From JBGCED01 sp045106055 (GTDB lineage: Bacteria > Pseudomonadota > Alphaproteobacteria > CBDDJK01): 18,589 nt of DNA. This document shows positions 1 to 7,827 of the stretch, piece by piece. The position numbers were made by a program, and so were the translations under genes. Position 1 is the stretch's first letter. Every line of letters begins with the position of its first letter. Below the pieces are notes generated by a model. That model was not told the DNA's origin. It worked only from the letters and a program-made list of their open reading frames with translations, and searched no databases. The stretch covers positions 1 to 18,589 of the forward strand of contig JBGCED010000097.1 in assembly GCA_045106055.1 (NCBI GenBank). Direction: 5' to 3'.

Positions 1-43
1 TTGGGCTAGGGACATGCGTTTCATTCCATTTATATTAAATTGG

Positions 44-2314
44 TTAGGGCCAGATTTTTCTTTTTTTAAATAGGCGTTTTGGCTTGATTTTTCGCACCTT
101 GCTGCTTTGTATTTCAATGATGTTGTTAAGTTCCTTTTGGAATTGCGCATGGGGGCTGTTTAAATCATTCACTGGCGTTGCAGATGGCATAATGGAAGGG
201 CGATGCTCGCTTGAATCTTGAAAGCTTACCATTTCTGGCGATAGTGAAATGGCAAGTTCGCTGTTAAAGCTTGCATTTACCCGTTCGCCTTCGGTGACAT
301 TATGGGCAAGCATATCATCAGGGAAAACTAATTTCTGGGTAGTGCCAACCCCTGGGCGGGTATTAATATAAAGTTCAACGCCGACCAAATGACATAAATT
401 AAGAACAAAATTAATGGCGGATTCATTAATGATAGAGCTGGGTTCATTGCTGTTCCAACTAAAGCCCGATAATTGGCTGTTATCAATAAAGGATTGTTGA
501 ATTGGCAAGCCCAGCCCGTCATCAATGATCTCAAGCGATATATTTGCCTTCTTACCCAATCTTTTTTGATGTTCATTTTGAATCGCAGGAAATTCATATT
601 GGCTGCGAATGATAATCTTGCCATCTGGCGGGGTGTATTTCGCGGCCGTGTTGATTAAGGCTTGTAAAATACGGCGCAAAGACCAAATATCAGCATGAAT
701 AAAGGGCAGGTTTTGATTAACCTCAACCGCAAGCGAGATGTTTTTGCGTTCAAATTCCTGTGTCATTTCACTGCGCAAATTGCTGCAAAGCTGCAAAATA
801 TTAATTGGCTGTGCCGCTTGTAAAATATGGGTGCGTTCGCTTGAAATGATTGAAATTAATTCGGCAATCATCTGGCGCATTGTGTTTGAACCATGAATTA
901 GCCCGTCCGTGTATTTTTGTAATTTTGGCGAAGAAGTATGGTTGACCACTTCGCGGTGGATCATATCGGCATAGCCCATCGTTACCTCGATGCTAGAGCG
1001 CATTTCTTGATGCATGTTAAAAACGGCAGCCGTACGAGAAGAGAATATTCGCTTTAATCGGTCGATTTCTTGGCGTAAATCTTTGGTTTCCTTGTCAATG
1101 ATCGAGCGAATTTTATAAGTTGGGGAATTGATGTAAATCAGAATGAATCCCAACATAATCGCCGAAAGCGAGCCAAAAAACTTGATGCGCTGCGATATGA
1201 TCTTATCAATCCCGCCATTAAAGCTGGTTAAAACATCCCAATTATATTGCCAAATGGATCCTGAATGCTGAATGTCATAGGAAAAGCTTGCCAAGCTATT
1301 TTGCGGCGCATCGCCCAGCCCAAGGATATAATGCTCTTCTGCGACATTATTGGATAGGGGTCTTTCAATGCCAATCGCTTCAAAGCGCGCATCCTGGTCT
1401 TGCGATACATTAATGGGGGCTGCGCCTGTCTTTGAATTGACATAATTAATGCGCAAAATTAAACCATCAGGAATATTTTCCACAACATATTGTTCAAAAA
1501 AATGACTGACATCGGCAACAACAATCAGCGCACCTGATATATCCCCTTGTGAAATATAAAGGATAAATGCCATTTTTGCTTCATTTTGGCGATTTTGGTA
1601 AATGGGGGTCACCAGTGTTTGCCCCATTCTGGTTCGTGCTTGCGAAACAAATAACCACAAGCCTGCATCGTTTAAATCTTTTAACCCTTGCTTGCTTATA
1701 TCCGTATCGCGCAAGGAAACGGCTTGGCGAATGGATTGGGCTTGCGAAGGGTTCTGCCCATGGCTCCATTTTGGAATGACATAGACTTGATCAAATGCAG
1801 CATATTGCGCGATGCGTAAATTTTGCTGCATGCGGTTTTTAAAATCATCCATATTGGTTGAAAGCTCTTGAATTTGACCAATCAGATTGACGCGGTAAGT
1901 AAGCTCGTTAAATTGATAATCCGCATATTTTGTTAGACGGCTTGATTCAATGCTTGCCGTTTCAACCCAAGCGTCATATGCGGAATCATAATAAATTTGC
2001 CCCAAATAACGAAAGGTGAAAATGCCCGTTAATGCGATGATAATGCCAATTGCCACATTAAGGGTTATTTTGCGCTTGCGAAAATCCTCAAGATAATCGG
2101 ATTCATTATCTTGTGGGGTCGCTTTGGCGGGTTTGGGGCGCATGTCAACAATTTCATCCGCAACCTCGCGCAGGGTGCTGGGCGCCATATTCGCAGTCTT
2201 TGAAGCGCGCGCATCATCCTTGTCGGCAGTGCCGCTTTTGCTTGGATTGATGCCGCTAGGATCAATACCGTTAGGATCAGTGCCGTTTGGAGGGATGTTG
2301 TTTGGATTCTGCAT
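44..2314 (-). CDS. Membrane-anchored histidine-kinase-family sensor protein, probably catalytically degenerate
   Basis: A 756-residue inner-membrane sensor. Order: disordered cytoplasmic N-terminus with a P-x-G-x-x repeat (residues 8-25), TM1 about 82-104, a 270-residue extracytoplasmic domain (about 105-376, perhaps Cache/CHASE-like but not recognised with certainty), TM2 about 378-396, a coiled-coil stretch 403-430, a HisKA-like helix (433-453), a HATPase_c-like domain (about 540-665) and a basic, low-complexity tail. The fold is recognisable: NMHQEMRSSIEVTMGY aligns with NMSHELRTPLNAIIGF, IIDDGLGLP is a good G1 box, and PGVGTT ends the ATPase domain. However, the phospho-acceptor column is Gln436 (His sits one residue earlier, 435), the N-box Asn column is Thr556, and the GxGL box reads ESAI (631-634). 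It is divergent from the Crp-family gene. Start codon ATG at 2314 has only a weak upstream AAAG. It could still work as a non-canonical kinase, or as a ligand-sensing scaffold. Confidence 0.85.
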   Translation of the reverse strand: MQNPNNIPPNGTDPNGIDPSGINPSKSGTADKDDARASKTANMAPSTLREVADEIVDMRPKPAKATPQDNESDYLEDFRKRKITLNVAIGIIIALTGIFTFRYLGQIYYDSAYDAWVETASIESSRLTKYADYQFNELTYRVNLIGQIQELSTNMDDFKNRMQQNLRIAQYAAFDQVYVIPKWSHGQNPSQAQSIRQAVSLRDTDISKQGLKDLNDAGLWLFVSQARTRMGQTLVTPIYQNRQNEAKMAFILYISQGDISGALIVVADVSHFFEQYVVENIPDGLILRINYVNSKTGAAPINVSQDQDARFEAIGIERPLSNNVAEEHYILGLGDAPQNSLASFSYDIQHSGSIWQYNWDVLTSFNGGIDKIISQRIKFFGSLSAIMLGFILIYINSPTYKIRSIIDKETKDLRQEIDRLKRIFSSRTAAVFNMHQEMRSSIEVTMGYADMIHREVVNHTSSPKLQKYTDGLIHGSNTMRQMIAELISIISSERTHILQAAQPINILQLCSNLRSEMTQEFERKNISLAVEVNQNLPFIHADIWSLRRILQALINTAAKYTPPDGKIIIRSQYEFPAIQNEHQKRLGKKANISLEIIDDGLGLPIQQSFIDNSQLSGFSWNSNEPSSIINESAINFVLNLCHLVGVELYINTRPGVGTTQKLVFPDDMLAHNVTEGERVNASFNSELAISLSPEMVSFQDSSEHRPSIMPSATPVNDLNSPHAQFQKELNNIIEIQSSKVRKIKPKRLFKKRKIWP
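2244..2303. repeat. Four degenerate 15-bp tandem units inside the sensor gene
   Basis: Four consecutive 15-bp units start at 2244, 2259, 2274 and 2289, each beginning GGA and ending CTA, TTA or TTT. On the minus strand they encode the Pro-x-Gly pentapeptide-like run at residues 4-23 of the sensor protein. The pattern is typical of slippage-driven expansion in a disordered N-terminus. Confidence 0.7.
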
Positions 2315-2318
2315 ATTA

Positions 2319-2358
2319 ACTTTGTGTTTTGCCTTTACACTTTGTGTTTTGCCTTTAC
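2319..2358. repeat. Perfect 20-bp tandem duplication upstream of the sensor gene
   Basis: The 20-mer ACTTTGTGTTTTGCCTTTAC occurs twice in direct succession at 2319-2338 and 2339-2358, with no mismatch. It ends 5 bp before the sensor start codon, so on the minus strand it makes up its 5' untranslated region and carries AAAGG in each copy. A perfect duplication suggests a recent event; copy number could alter ribosome access or spacing to the promoter. Confidence 0.9.
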
Positions 2359-2457
2359 AGGGGCGTTTTCATTTAACAAATATTGAGTATAACCCAACAT
2401 TAAGCCATAATAAAGCATAGAAATCATATAGATAATAAAATTTACATTGCCATATTG

Positions 2458-2510
2458 AATAAAAGCTTTTAAATTCAAAAACAAATCTTGTTTAATAAAA
2501 GTTTTTAAAT
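2458..2510. promoter_or_regulatory. Pair of near-identical palindromic 17-bp repeats before the Crp-family gene
   Basis: AATAAAAGCTTTTAAAT (2458-2474) and AATAAAAGTTTTTAAAT (2494-2510) differ by one base and lie 36 bp apart start to start. The first holds the perfect 12-bp palindrome TAAAAGCTTTTA. They sit 79 and 43 bp upstream of the regulator's start, where operators or an autoregulatory site would be expected. No convincing -35/-10 pair could be assigned in this very AT-rich stretch, so its role is inference. Confidence 0.4.
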
Positions 2511-2536
2511 GATTATATAAGAACCCTTTAGCATGA

Positions 2537-3238
2537 ATGAATGATAATATGAGTGACGCTGATAATAGTTTGAGATCTATTGCGCTTTTTGAAAATATAA
2601 GCAATGAAGATTTGAAACAGATCGAAAATCGTTGTGATTGGCGAAGCTATCCGCCAAGCACGAATATTATTGACAAATCCAGCCCCTCTACGGATGTTTT
2701 CTTTATCGTGCGCGGCATGGTACGGGTTGTGAATTTTTCCGAATCAGGCAAGGAAATATCCTTGAATGATATTGAATCAGGATCAATGTTTGGCGAATTA
2801 TCGGCGATTGACGGCAAGGCCCGTTCAGCCAATGTGGTTGCGGTTTATGCAACCCGCGTTGCATCCATGTCGCCTGAAATTTTTTGGCAAGTTGTCCATG
2901 AACACCCAAATTTTAACAAGCAATTGCTGGAGCGTTTGACCAGCATCATCCGTGTGTCGGTAAGCCGCATTATGGATCTTAGCACCCTATCTGCGCATGG
3001 CAGGGTTTATGGTGAATTGCTAAGGTTGGCAAAAAAACGCGCGCAGTCGGATGGCAGCGGCAGAATTTCCCCCATTCCCATTCATTCCGAAATGGCAAGC
3101 CGCATTTCAACCACGCGCGAGACGGTTGCCCGCATTCTAGGCGAATTAAACCGCAAAAACATTGTGGTGAAAGAACGCAATGTGCTGGTCGTGAATGACA
3201 TAAAAGTGTTGGAAGCGTTGCACCGCGCGCAAATGTAG
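2537..3238 (+). CDS. Crp/Fnr-family transcriptional regulator with intact cyclic-nucleotide and Crp-type recognition residues
   Basis: A 233-residue cytoplasmic regulator. The cyclic-nucleotide-binding beta-roll spans about 16-115; its phosphate-binding cassette reads GELSAIDGKARS, with Gly86, Glu87, Arg96 and Ser97 at the positions of E. coli Crp Gly71, Glu72, Arg82 and Ser83, so cAMP or cGMP binding is plausible. A long dimer helix (about 118-146) leads to a winged helix-turn-helix (about 155-228). The recognition helix TTRETVARILGEL keeps Arg194, Glu195 and Arg199, the Crp residues that read TGTGA half-sites. There is only one cysteine (33), so an Fnr-type iron-sulfur cluster is unlikely. 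The start could be ATG 2537 or ATG 2549; neither has a clear Shine-Dalgarno, and I keep the longer. It is divergent from the sensor gene and followed by the OmpA-like gene. Confidence 0.9.
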   Translation: MNDNMSDADNSLRSIALFENISNEDLKQIENRCDWRSYPPSTNIIDKSSPSTDVFFIVRGMVRVVNFSESGKEISLNDIESGSMFGELSAIDGKARSANVVAVYATRVASMSPEIFWQVVHEHPNFNKQLLERLTSIIRVSVSRIMDLSTLSAHGRVYGELLRLAKKRAQSDGSGRISPIPIHSEMASRISTTRETVARILGELNRKNIVVKERNVLVVNDIKVLEALHRAQM

Positions 3239-3268
3239 CCGCGCGTAAATGTGATTCTGCGTAAATGT
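3227..3268. repeat. 16-bp-period repeat at the 3' end of the Crp-family gene
   Basis: GCGCAAATGT (3227-3236), GCGTAAATGT (3243-3252) and GCGTAAATGT (3259-3268) recur at exactly 16-bp spacing. The first copy overlaps the stop codon of the regulator; the other two lie in the spacer. It looks like a slippage duplication of the gene end. Confidence 0.65.
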
Positions 3269-3283
3269 TAAGTTGGTATTTAT

Positions 3284-3289
3284 TATAAT
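3284..3289 (+). promoter_or_regulatory. Possible -10 element for the OmpA-like gene
   Basis: A perfect TATAAT lies 79 bp before the chosen start of the OmpA-like gene. There is no good -35 hexamer at 16-18 bp and no extended TGn, so an activator-dependent promoter or a chance match are both possible. Confidence 0.3.
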
Positions 3290-3367
3290 GCACTTTTAAT
3301 CACCGTTAAATTATGCTTTAAATGGATTATGCATAATTTCATTCATTTTTATTGCTATAGGGTTAAA

Positions 3368-4444
3368 ATGCGTTCGGATCGCTTGCGTCAATTTGTGCGC
3401 AAAATCGCGATCAATGCCGTTTTTCCGCCAGTTTGTGCACCAATTTGTGCGCCAATCATAATATGTTTGATGGCGATCATATGTTTGGCGGGGGGAATGA
3501 TGATTGGCGTGAAAAGCGCATCTGCGCAAAATGCTGCGGATCAAATGCGGCTGGATGCTGAACCTAATGCGATTATTGATTGGTCCGTGCTGGATTCCCT
3601 AATGCCGCAGCAAGATCGACTTGATAATCTGCCGCTTGCACCTGCTGCTGCGCCGCGTTCAGGCATTCGGCAAATCATTCCCTTAACCCCCAGAACCGAT
3701 ATCGGGCTAGCATCGCCCCAAAATCAGGGGGAAGCTGAACTTCCAGCACGCGCAAAGCAGATGGATCAGCAACAAAAACGGCAACCAGAAAAGCCGATTC
3801 AGGCATTTGCTCCACCATCGCTGCCCGCAACAATAGATGCCGCGCTGGCAGCCACCGCCCCAAATGCATCAAATGCTGGTGATTCGCCAAATGCTGGGGA
3901 TCAAACGGCAGTGATTCCAGACCCGCCCCCCGCTGTTGCGCCCCCCGCTGTTGCGCCCCCCCCAACCCAAGCCCAACCAAGCCAAGCCCAACCAAGCCCA
4001 CCTGCTGCGGATAAGACAGAACAAACCCGCATTGCTGCATTGCCGCCCGCGCCAGCAGCCAAACTGCAAGGCACGCCAGAAAGCACGCCAGCCATTAAGG
4101 CACAGCCAGAACAGGATCTGTTATTGCGCATTCCCTATGCCGTCAATATGCTATTGGTTGATGAAAAAATAGTGCCAGAATTGACCCAGCTTGCAGATAT
4201 GCTTATTCAAAACCCATCGGTTAAGATCGCGCTAAACAGCTATGCGGGCAATGAGGATCAAACAGACTTAGACCGTGCGGAAATACGCCGCGCCGCGCTA
4301 AGGCGCGCCCAAAATTTGCGCGATTATCTTATGGAGCAAGGGGTCGATCGCCAACGCATTATTTTGAAACCGCTTGGTGCTGATGCTTCACCGCAAGGCG
4401 CAGGCTTGCCCAATCATGTCGATATTTTAAAGGTGCAGTCTTGA
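3368..4444 (+). CDS. Exported protein with Pro/Ala-rich linker and degenerate OmpA-like C-terminal domain
   Basis: I chose ATG 3368 because AGGG lies 5 nt upstream and it gives a better export signal than the in-frame ATG at 3329, which has no ribosome site. The 358-residue product has a long n-region, a hydrophobic core near residues 28-48 and a likely signal peptidase I site after SASA (residue 53). Residues about 54-247 are low complexity, rich in Pro, Ala and Gln. Residues about 250-355 resemble the OmpA/Pal peptidoglycan-binding fold: TDLDRAEIRRAALRRAQNLR, then DYLMEQGVDRQRI, and a final NHVDIL in place of the usual NRRVEI. The Arg in RRAQNL is kept, but the GHTD aspartate that contacts diaminopimelate is absent (SYAG instead). 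Probable role: an envelope protein in the periplasm, perhaps cell-wall associated; binding to peptidoglycan is uncertain. Confidence 0.75.
   Translation: MRSDRLRQFVRKIAINAVFPPVCAPICAPIIICLMAIICLAGGMMIGVKSASAQNAADQMRLDAEPNAIIDWSVLDSLMPQQDRLDNLPLAPAAAPRSGIRQIIPLTPRTDIGLASPQNQGEAELPARAKQMDQQQKRQPEKPIQAFAPPSLPATIDAALAATAPNASNAGDSPNAGDQTAVIPDPPPAVAPPAVAPPPTQAQPSQAQPSPPAADKTEQTRIAALPPAPAAKLQGTPESTPAIKAQPEQDLLLRIPYAVNMLLVDEKIVPELTQLADMLIQNPSVKIALNSYAGNEDQTDLDRAEIRRAALRRAQNLRDYLMEQGVDRQRIILKPLGADASPQGAGLPNHVDILKVQS
3924..3998. repeat. Two sets of 15-bp tandem repeats coding the Pro-rich linker
   Basis: CGCCCCCCGCTGTTG occurs twice in tandem at 3924-3938 and 3939-3953, with a partial third copy after it, encoding PPAVA repeats. 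AAGCCCAACCAAGCC then occurs twice at 3969-3983 and 3984-3998, encoding QAQPS repeats. All full copies are perfect at DNA level, so linker length probably varies between strains. Confidence 0.85.
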
Positions 4445-4484
4445 TCTATATGTTCCTTTTTTCATCTTATTCGGGGGTGTCTCT

Positions 4485-7136
4485 ATGAGTGCGACAACAC
4501 AGATCAGCGGCAATAAAATCTATCGGTTTGATTATACGCCGCCGCCTTGCCAAATTCCATTTATTACACTTTCCTTTGTGCTGGATGGTAAAAATACCGT
4601 GGTGGAGGCCAGTCAAGAAATTGTGATGGAAGCGTGGGAAACCCAACTTAAATTGCATGGGGTGGGGTTTGAAACGCTTTACATTCATATAAATGACCGC
4701 CCAATCCCAGAAGAAGATATTGATATTCAAGGCGATTATTTATCGTTAAAAAATCTTCCCGCGCAATTTATATTAACGACTAAGGTAAAGCTTGATCCAG
4801 ATCATAACAGCCAGTTGATGGGATTATACCGATCTGGCGGCATTTACTGCACCCAGTGCGAGGCTGAGGGCTTTAGGCGAATCAGCTGGAGCATGGATCG
4901 TCCTGATATTTCCAGCCGCTATAAGGTCAATATCACCGCGCGAAAGCAAGAAGCACCGATCCTATTATCCAATGGCAATTTAACGGATGAAACCCAGCTG
5001 GAAGACGGCTGGCATCAGGCGTGTTTTGATGATCCGTTTCCCAAGCCATGCTTTTTATTTGCCTTGGTTGCTGGCAAGTTAGAGGGGCTTTTTGATCGCT
5101 TCACCACCCAGTCTGGGCGCGAAATATCGCTTGCTCTATGGGCAAAGCCTGGTCAAGCACAGCTTGGCAAACATGCTTTAAATTCGCTTATTAAAGCGAT
5201 GAAATGGGAAGAGCAATGCTATGGGTTGGAATATGATTTGAATATTTTCAATATTGTTGCGGTTGATGATTTTAATTTTGGGGCGATGGAGAATAAAAGC
5301 CTGAATGTTTTTAATGCAAAATATGTGCTTGCAGATCCTGCAATCGCCACCGATAGCGATTATAAAATTATTGAATCGATTGTTGCACATGAATATTTCC
5401 ATAATTGGACGGGCAACCGTGTCACCTGCCGCGATTGGTTTCAGCTAAGCTTAAAAGAAGGGCTTACCGTGTTTCGCGATCAATCCTTTTCGGCGGATAT
5501 GCATGATCCAGCGGTGGAGCGGATTGAACAAGTGATGGGGCTGCGCCGCGCCCAATTTAGCGAGGATGCAGGACCGCTTGCCCATTCGGTGCGCCCTGAT
5601 TTTTATGAACAGATTAATAATTTTTACACGGCAACCATCTATGAAAAGGGCGCTGAAATTGTGCGAATGCTGCACACGATTTTGGGTGAAGCGGGCTTTC
5701 AAAAAGGGATGAAGCTGTATTTTAAACGCCATGATGGCAGCGCGGCAACTTGCGACGATTTTATACGGGCAATGGCGGATGCCAATCATGTTGATTTAGA
5801 TGATTTTGCCGCATGGTATGGTCAAATTGGCACCCCAAAAGTGGATGTGCGATGGGAAAGAGATACAAGAACTGCGCGCTTGCGATTATATTTAAAGCAA
5901 ACAACGCCGCATTTGCCCAACGGGGTTCGTGCGCTGGAAATTCCCTTTAAAATGTCCTTGTTAAATGTGATGGGCAGACCGATGAATGTTAAATGGCGGC
6001 AGCTTGGTGATACGGCTTGGCACAATCCAAGCGATAAATCGGTGGTTTTGCCATTTGATCAATCCCAAATGACCTTTGAATTTGATTGGGCCGATGAATT
6101 TCATTTGCCGTCACTTAATCAAAATTTGGCGGCGCCGATCATTGTGAATGCCCCTTTTAAGGACAAGGATTTATTGTTTTTATTGCAATATGATCAAGAT
6201 GCCTTGGTGCGCTATGACGCAATCGCGCAGCTTTATCGGCGCTTAATCTTGGAGCAAGATGATGTTGCGCTTGAAGAGCACAGCCTATTTCGCGATTTTT
6301 GCAATGCGTATTTGCGGGTATTTAATCATGCAAAGACAAGCCCCGCCTTGCGTGCAACCCTATTAAGCTTTCCAAGCGCGCGCGAGCTTTATTTGGGGCT
6401 GCCCCATATTGATGTTGATAAAATTCACATCAGGCTACAAACCCTTAAAAGCCAGCTTGCAGATGCGCTGCATGATTCCTTGCTTAAACATTATCTTGCG
6501 CTTTATCATGCGTGCCAAACAGCAGAAGATCAATATAATGCCGATTGTGTGGGCAAGCGGCAATTTTATAATTTCACCTTACATTTGCTGGCGGCTGACC
6601 CTAAGCAGCGTGCTTTGGATTTAATCAAGGCGCATTATGATAATGCTGCCAATATGACCGACCGCATTGCAGGCTTGAGCGCATTGATCAGCCATGGAAG
6701 GACAGCCGATAAAATAGCGGCATTGGCGCATTATGAACAGGAATTTCAAAATTTTGCGCCCGCGATGGATCGCTTTTACGCCTTGCAGGCTGGAAATTCT
6801 GCATGCACGCTATCCGATATTAAGGATTTAACCCAGCGCGCCGATTTTAATCCGCTTAACCCCAACCGTGCGCGGTCGCTTTATGGGGCGTTTGCGATGA
6901 ATAATATCGTGCATTTCCATGATCAAGACGGCGCTGGCTATCATTTTATTGCTGATTTTATTTTGGAAATTGACTCTAAGAATGCGATGCTGGCTTCAAT
7001 GCTGGTATCGGCATTTGGCGATTGGCGGCGGCTGGATCAGCGTCGCCAGAACCATATTAAGCAAGCCTTAACCCGCATTGTTGAACATAAGGGGCTATCC
7101 AGCGATTGCCGCGAGCGTGTGGAAAAAACGCTATGA
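4485..7136 (+). CDS. pepN: Aminopeptidase N (M1 family zinc metallopeptidase)
   Basis: Cytosolic aminopeptidase that removes N-terminal residues from peptides in the last stage of protein turnover. The 883-residue length fits PepN (E. coli 870). The substrate-anchoring GAMEN motif is at 266-270, the zinc site HEYFH at 302-306 (His302, His306, catalytic Glu303) with the third ligand Glu325 in LSLKE, and the CTQCEAEGFRR segment (122-132) matches the S1-pocket region of PepN rather than eukaryotic-type M1 enzymes. NNFYTATIYEKG carries the region of the catalytic tyrosine. The C-terminal alpha-helical domain is complete. A GGGGG stretch (4473-4477) serves as ribosome site. It follows the OmpA-like gene by 40 nt and overlaps cdsA by 4 nt. 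Nothing indicates truncation. Confidence 0.97.
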   Translation: MSATTQISGNKIYRFDYTPPPCQIPFITLSFVLDGKNTVVEASQEIVMEAWETQLKLHGVGFETLYIHINDRPIPEEDIDIQGDYLSLKNLPAQFILTTKVKLDPDHNSQLMGLYRSGGIYCTQCEAEGFRRISWSMDRPDISSRYKVNITARKQEAPILLSNGNLTDETQLEDGWHQACFDDPFPKPCFLFALVAGKLEGLFDRFTTQSGREISLALWAKPGQAQLGKHALNSLIKAMKWEEQCYGLEYDLNIFNIVAVDDFNFGAMENKSLNVFNAKYVLADPAIATDSDYKIIESIVAHEYFHNWTGNRVTCRDWFQLSLKEGLTVFRDQSFSADMHDPAVERIEQVMGLRRAQFSEDAGPLAHSVRPDFYEQINNFYTATIYEKGAEIVRMLHTILGEAGFQKGMKLYFKRHDGSAATCDDFIRAMADANHVDLDDFAAWYGQIGTPKVDVRWERDTRTARLRLYLKQTTPHLPNGVRALEIPFKMSLLNVMGRPMNVKWRQLGDTAWHNPSDKSVVLPFDQSQMTFEFDWADEFHLPSLNQNLAAPIIVNAPFKDKDLLFLLQYDQDALVRYDAIAQLYRRLILEQDDVALEEHSLFRDFCNAYLRVFNHAKTSPALRATLLSFPSARELYLGLPHIDVDKIHIRLQTLKSQLADALHDSLLKHYLALYHACQTAEDQYNADCVGKRQFYNFTLHLLAADPKQRALDLIKAHYDNAANMTDRIAGLSALISHGRTADKIAALAHYEQEFQNFAPAMDRFYALQAGNSACTLSDIKDLTQRADFNPLNPNRARSLYGAFAMNNIVHFHDQDGAGYHFIADFILEIDSKNAMLASMLVSAFGDWRRLDQRRQNHIKQALTRIVEHKGLSSDCRERVEKTL

Positions 7137-7810
7137 GCCTTTCTGCCGCAAAATTTGGCAATATGATGCGCTCTAATCTTGCTAAGCGGTTGATCAGTGC
7201 GGTGATTATGGCGCTGGTATGCGGGCTATGCTTGCTGCTGGGCGGCATATATTTTCAAGTGATGGTGGCGTTTTTGGCATTGGCAATGATGTTTGAATTG
7301 ATGCAGCTTGCGGGGCGATGCTGGCGGCAATTATCATTTTACCATATTGCGGTGGTGCTTGGCGGAGCTGCCTATATTTCGTTATCGCTGATCAGCCTGT
7401 TATGGCTGCGCGATCAGCCAAATGGGCTATATTGGACGGCGGCATTGGTCTTGATGGTGATTGCAACTGATCTTGGTGGCTATATTGTCGGGCGGCTGGT
7501 TGGCGGCCCAAAATTGATGCCGCGCATCAGCCCCAATAAAACAATTAGCGGCTTGGCGGGCGCAATGATTTTTTCTGCGATTGTGGGATTTATCATGCTG
7601 GGGCAGGGCGGATTGGGCATGATGATCGGCGCGGCGATTGGTTTCATCGCGCAAGCTGGGGATTTGCTTGAATCGATGATCAAGCGGCGCGCAGGGGCAA
7701 AAGATTCTGGCACTTTAATTCCAGGTCACGGCGGTGTACTGGATCGAATGGATGGCTATTTGGCTGCGTTGCCCAGCTTTGTTATCTTCTATCAATTATT
7801 GTTAATTTAA
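7133..7810 (+). CDS. cdsA: Phosphatidate cytidylyltransferase (CDP-diacylglycerol synthase)
   Basis: Integral inner-membrane enzyme making CDP-diacylglycerol from phosphatidate and CTP, the branch point for phosphatidylethanolamine, phosphatidylglycerol and cardiolipin. The signature at the C-terminus is complete: SMIKRRAGAKDSG followed by HGGVLDRMD. Several hydrophobic segments precede it. I chose ATG 7133 because its ATGA overlaps the pepN stop, a classic translational-coupling arrangement; the upstream in-frame ATG at 7106 lies inside pepN and adds no conserved sequence. The 225-residue length is at the short end for the family (E. coli 285) and lacks extra N-terminal membrane helices. In most alphaproteobacteria cdsA follows uppS; here uppS is absent and pepN takes its place. 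Confidence 0.95.
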   Translation: MSLSAAKFGNMMRSNLAKRLISAVIMALVCGLCLLLGGIYFQVMVAFLALAMMFELMQLAGRCWRQLSFYHIAVVLGGAAYISLSLISLLWLRDQPNGLYWTAALVLMVIATDLGGYIVGRLVGGPKLMPRISPNKTISGLAGAMIFSAIVGFIMLGQGGLGMMIGAAIGFIAQAGDLLESMIKRRAGAKDSGTLIPGHGGVLDRMDGYLAALPSFVIFYQLLLI

Positions 7811-7827
7811 GCATTTTAAGGATAAAT

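Noticed and set aside
2319..2345. TGTG and ACAC within the 20-bp repeat as a Crp-type operator
   Set aside because: The half-sites are 11 bp apart between GTG and CAC, not the 8 bp of a TGTGA-N6-TCACA site.
2335..2604. An 89-codon open frame on the minus strand between the sensor and Crp-family genes, with a hydrophobic end
   Set aside because: It overlaps the start of the well-supported Crp-family gene, lies mostly in AT-rich spacer, has no ribosome site and ends inside the 20-bp duplication. A short version from the internal ATGs cannot be excluded but has no support.
3675..4131. Long open frames on the minus strand opposite the OmpA-like gene, Gly/Leu-rich
   Set aside because: They are antisense shadows of the Pro/Ala/Gln-rich repeat coding region and show no family resemblance.
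7106..7132. Upstream in-frame ATG for cdsA
   Set aside because: It lies within the pepN coding region; the ATGA overlap at 7133 is the better start and the extra residues look like pepN sequence in another frame.
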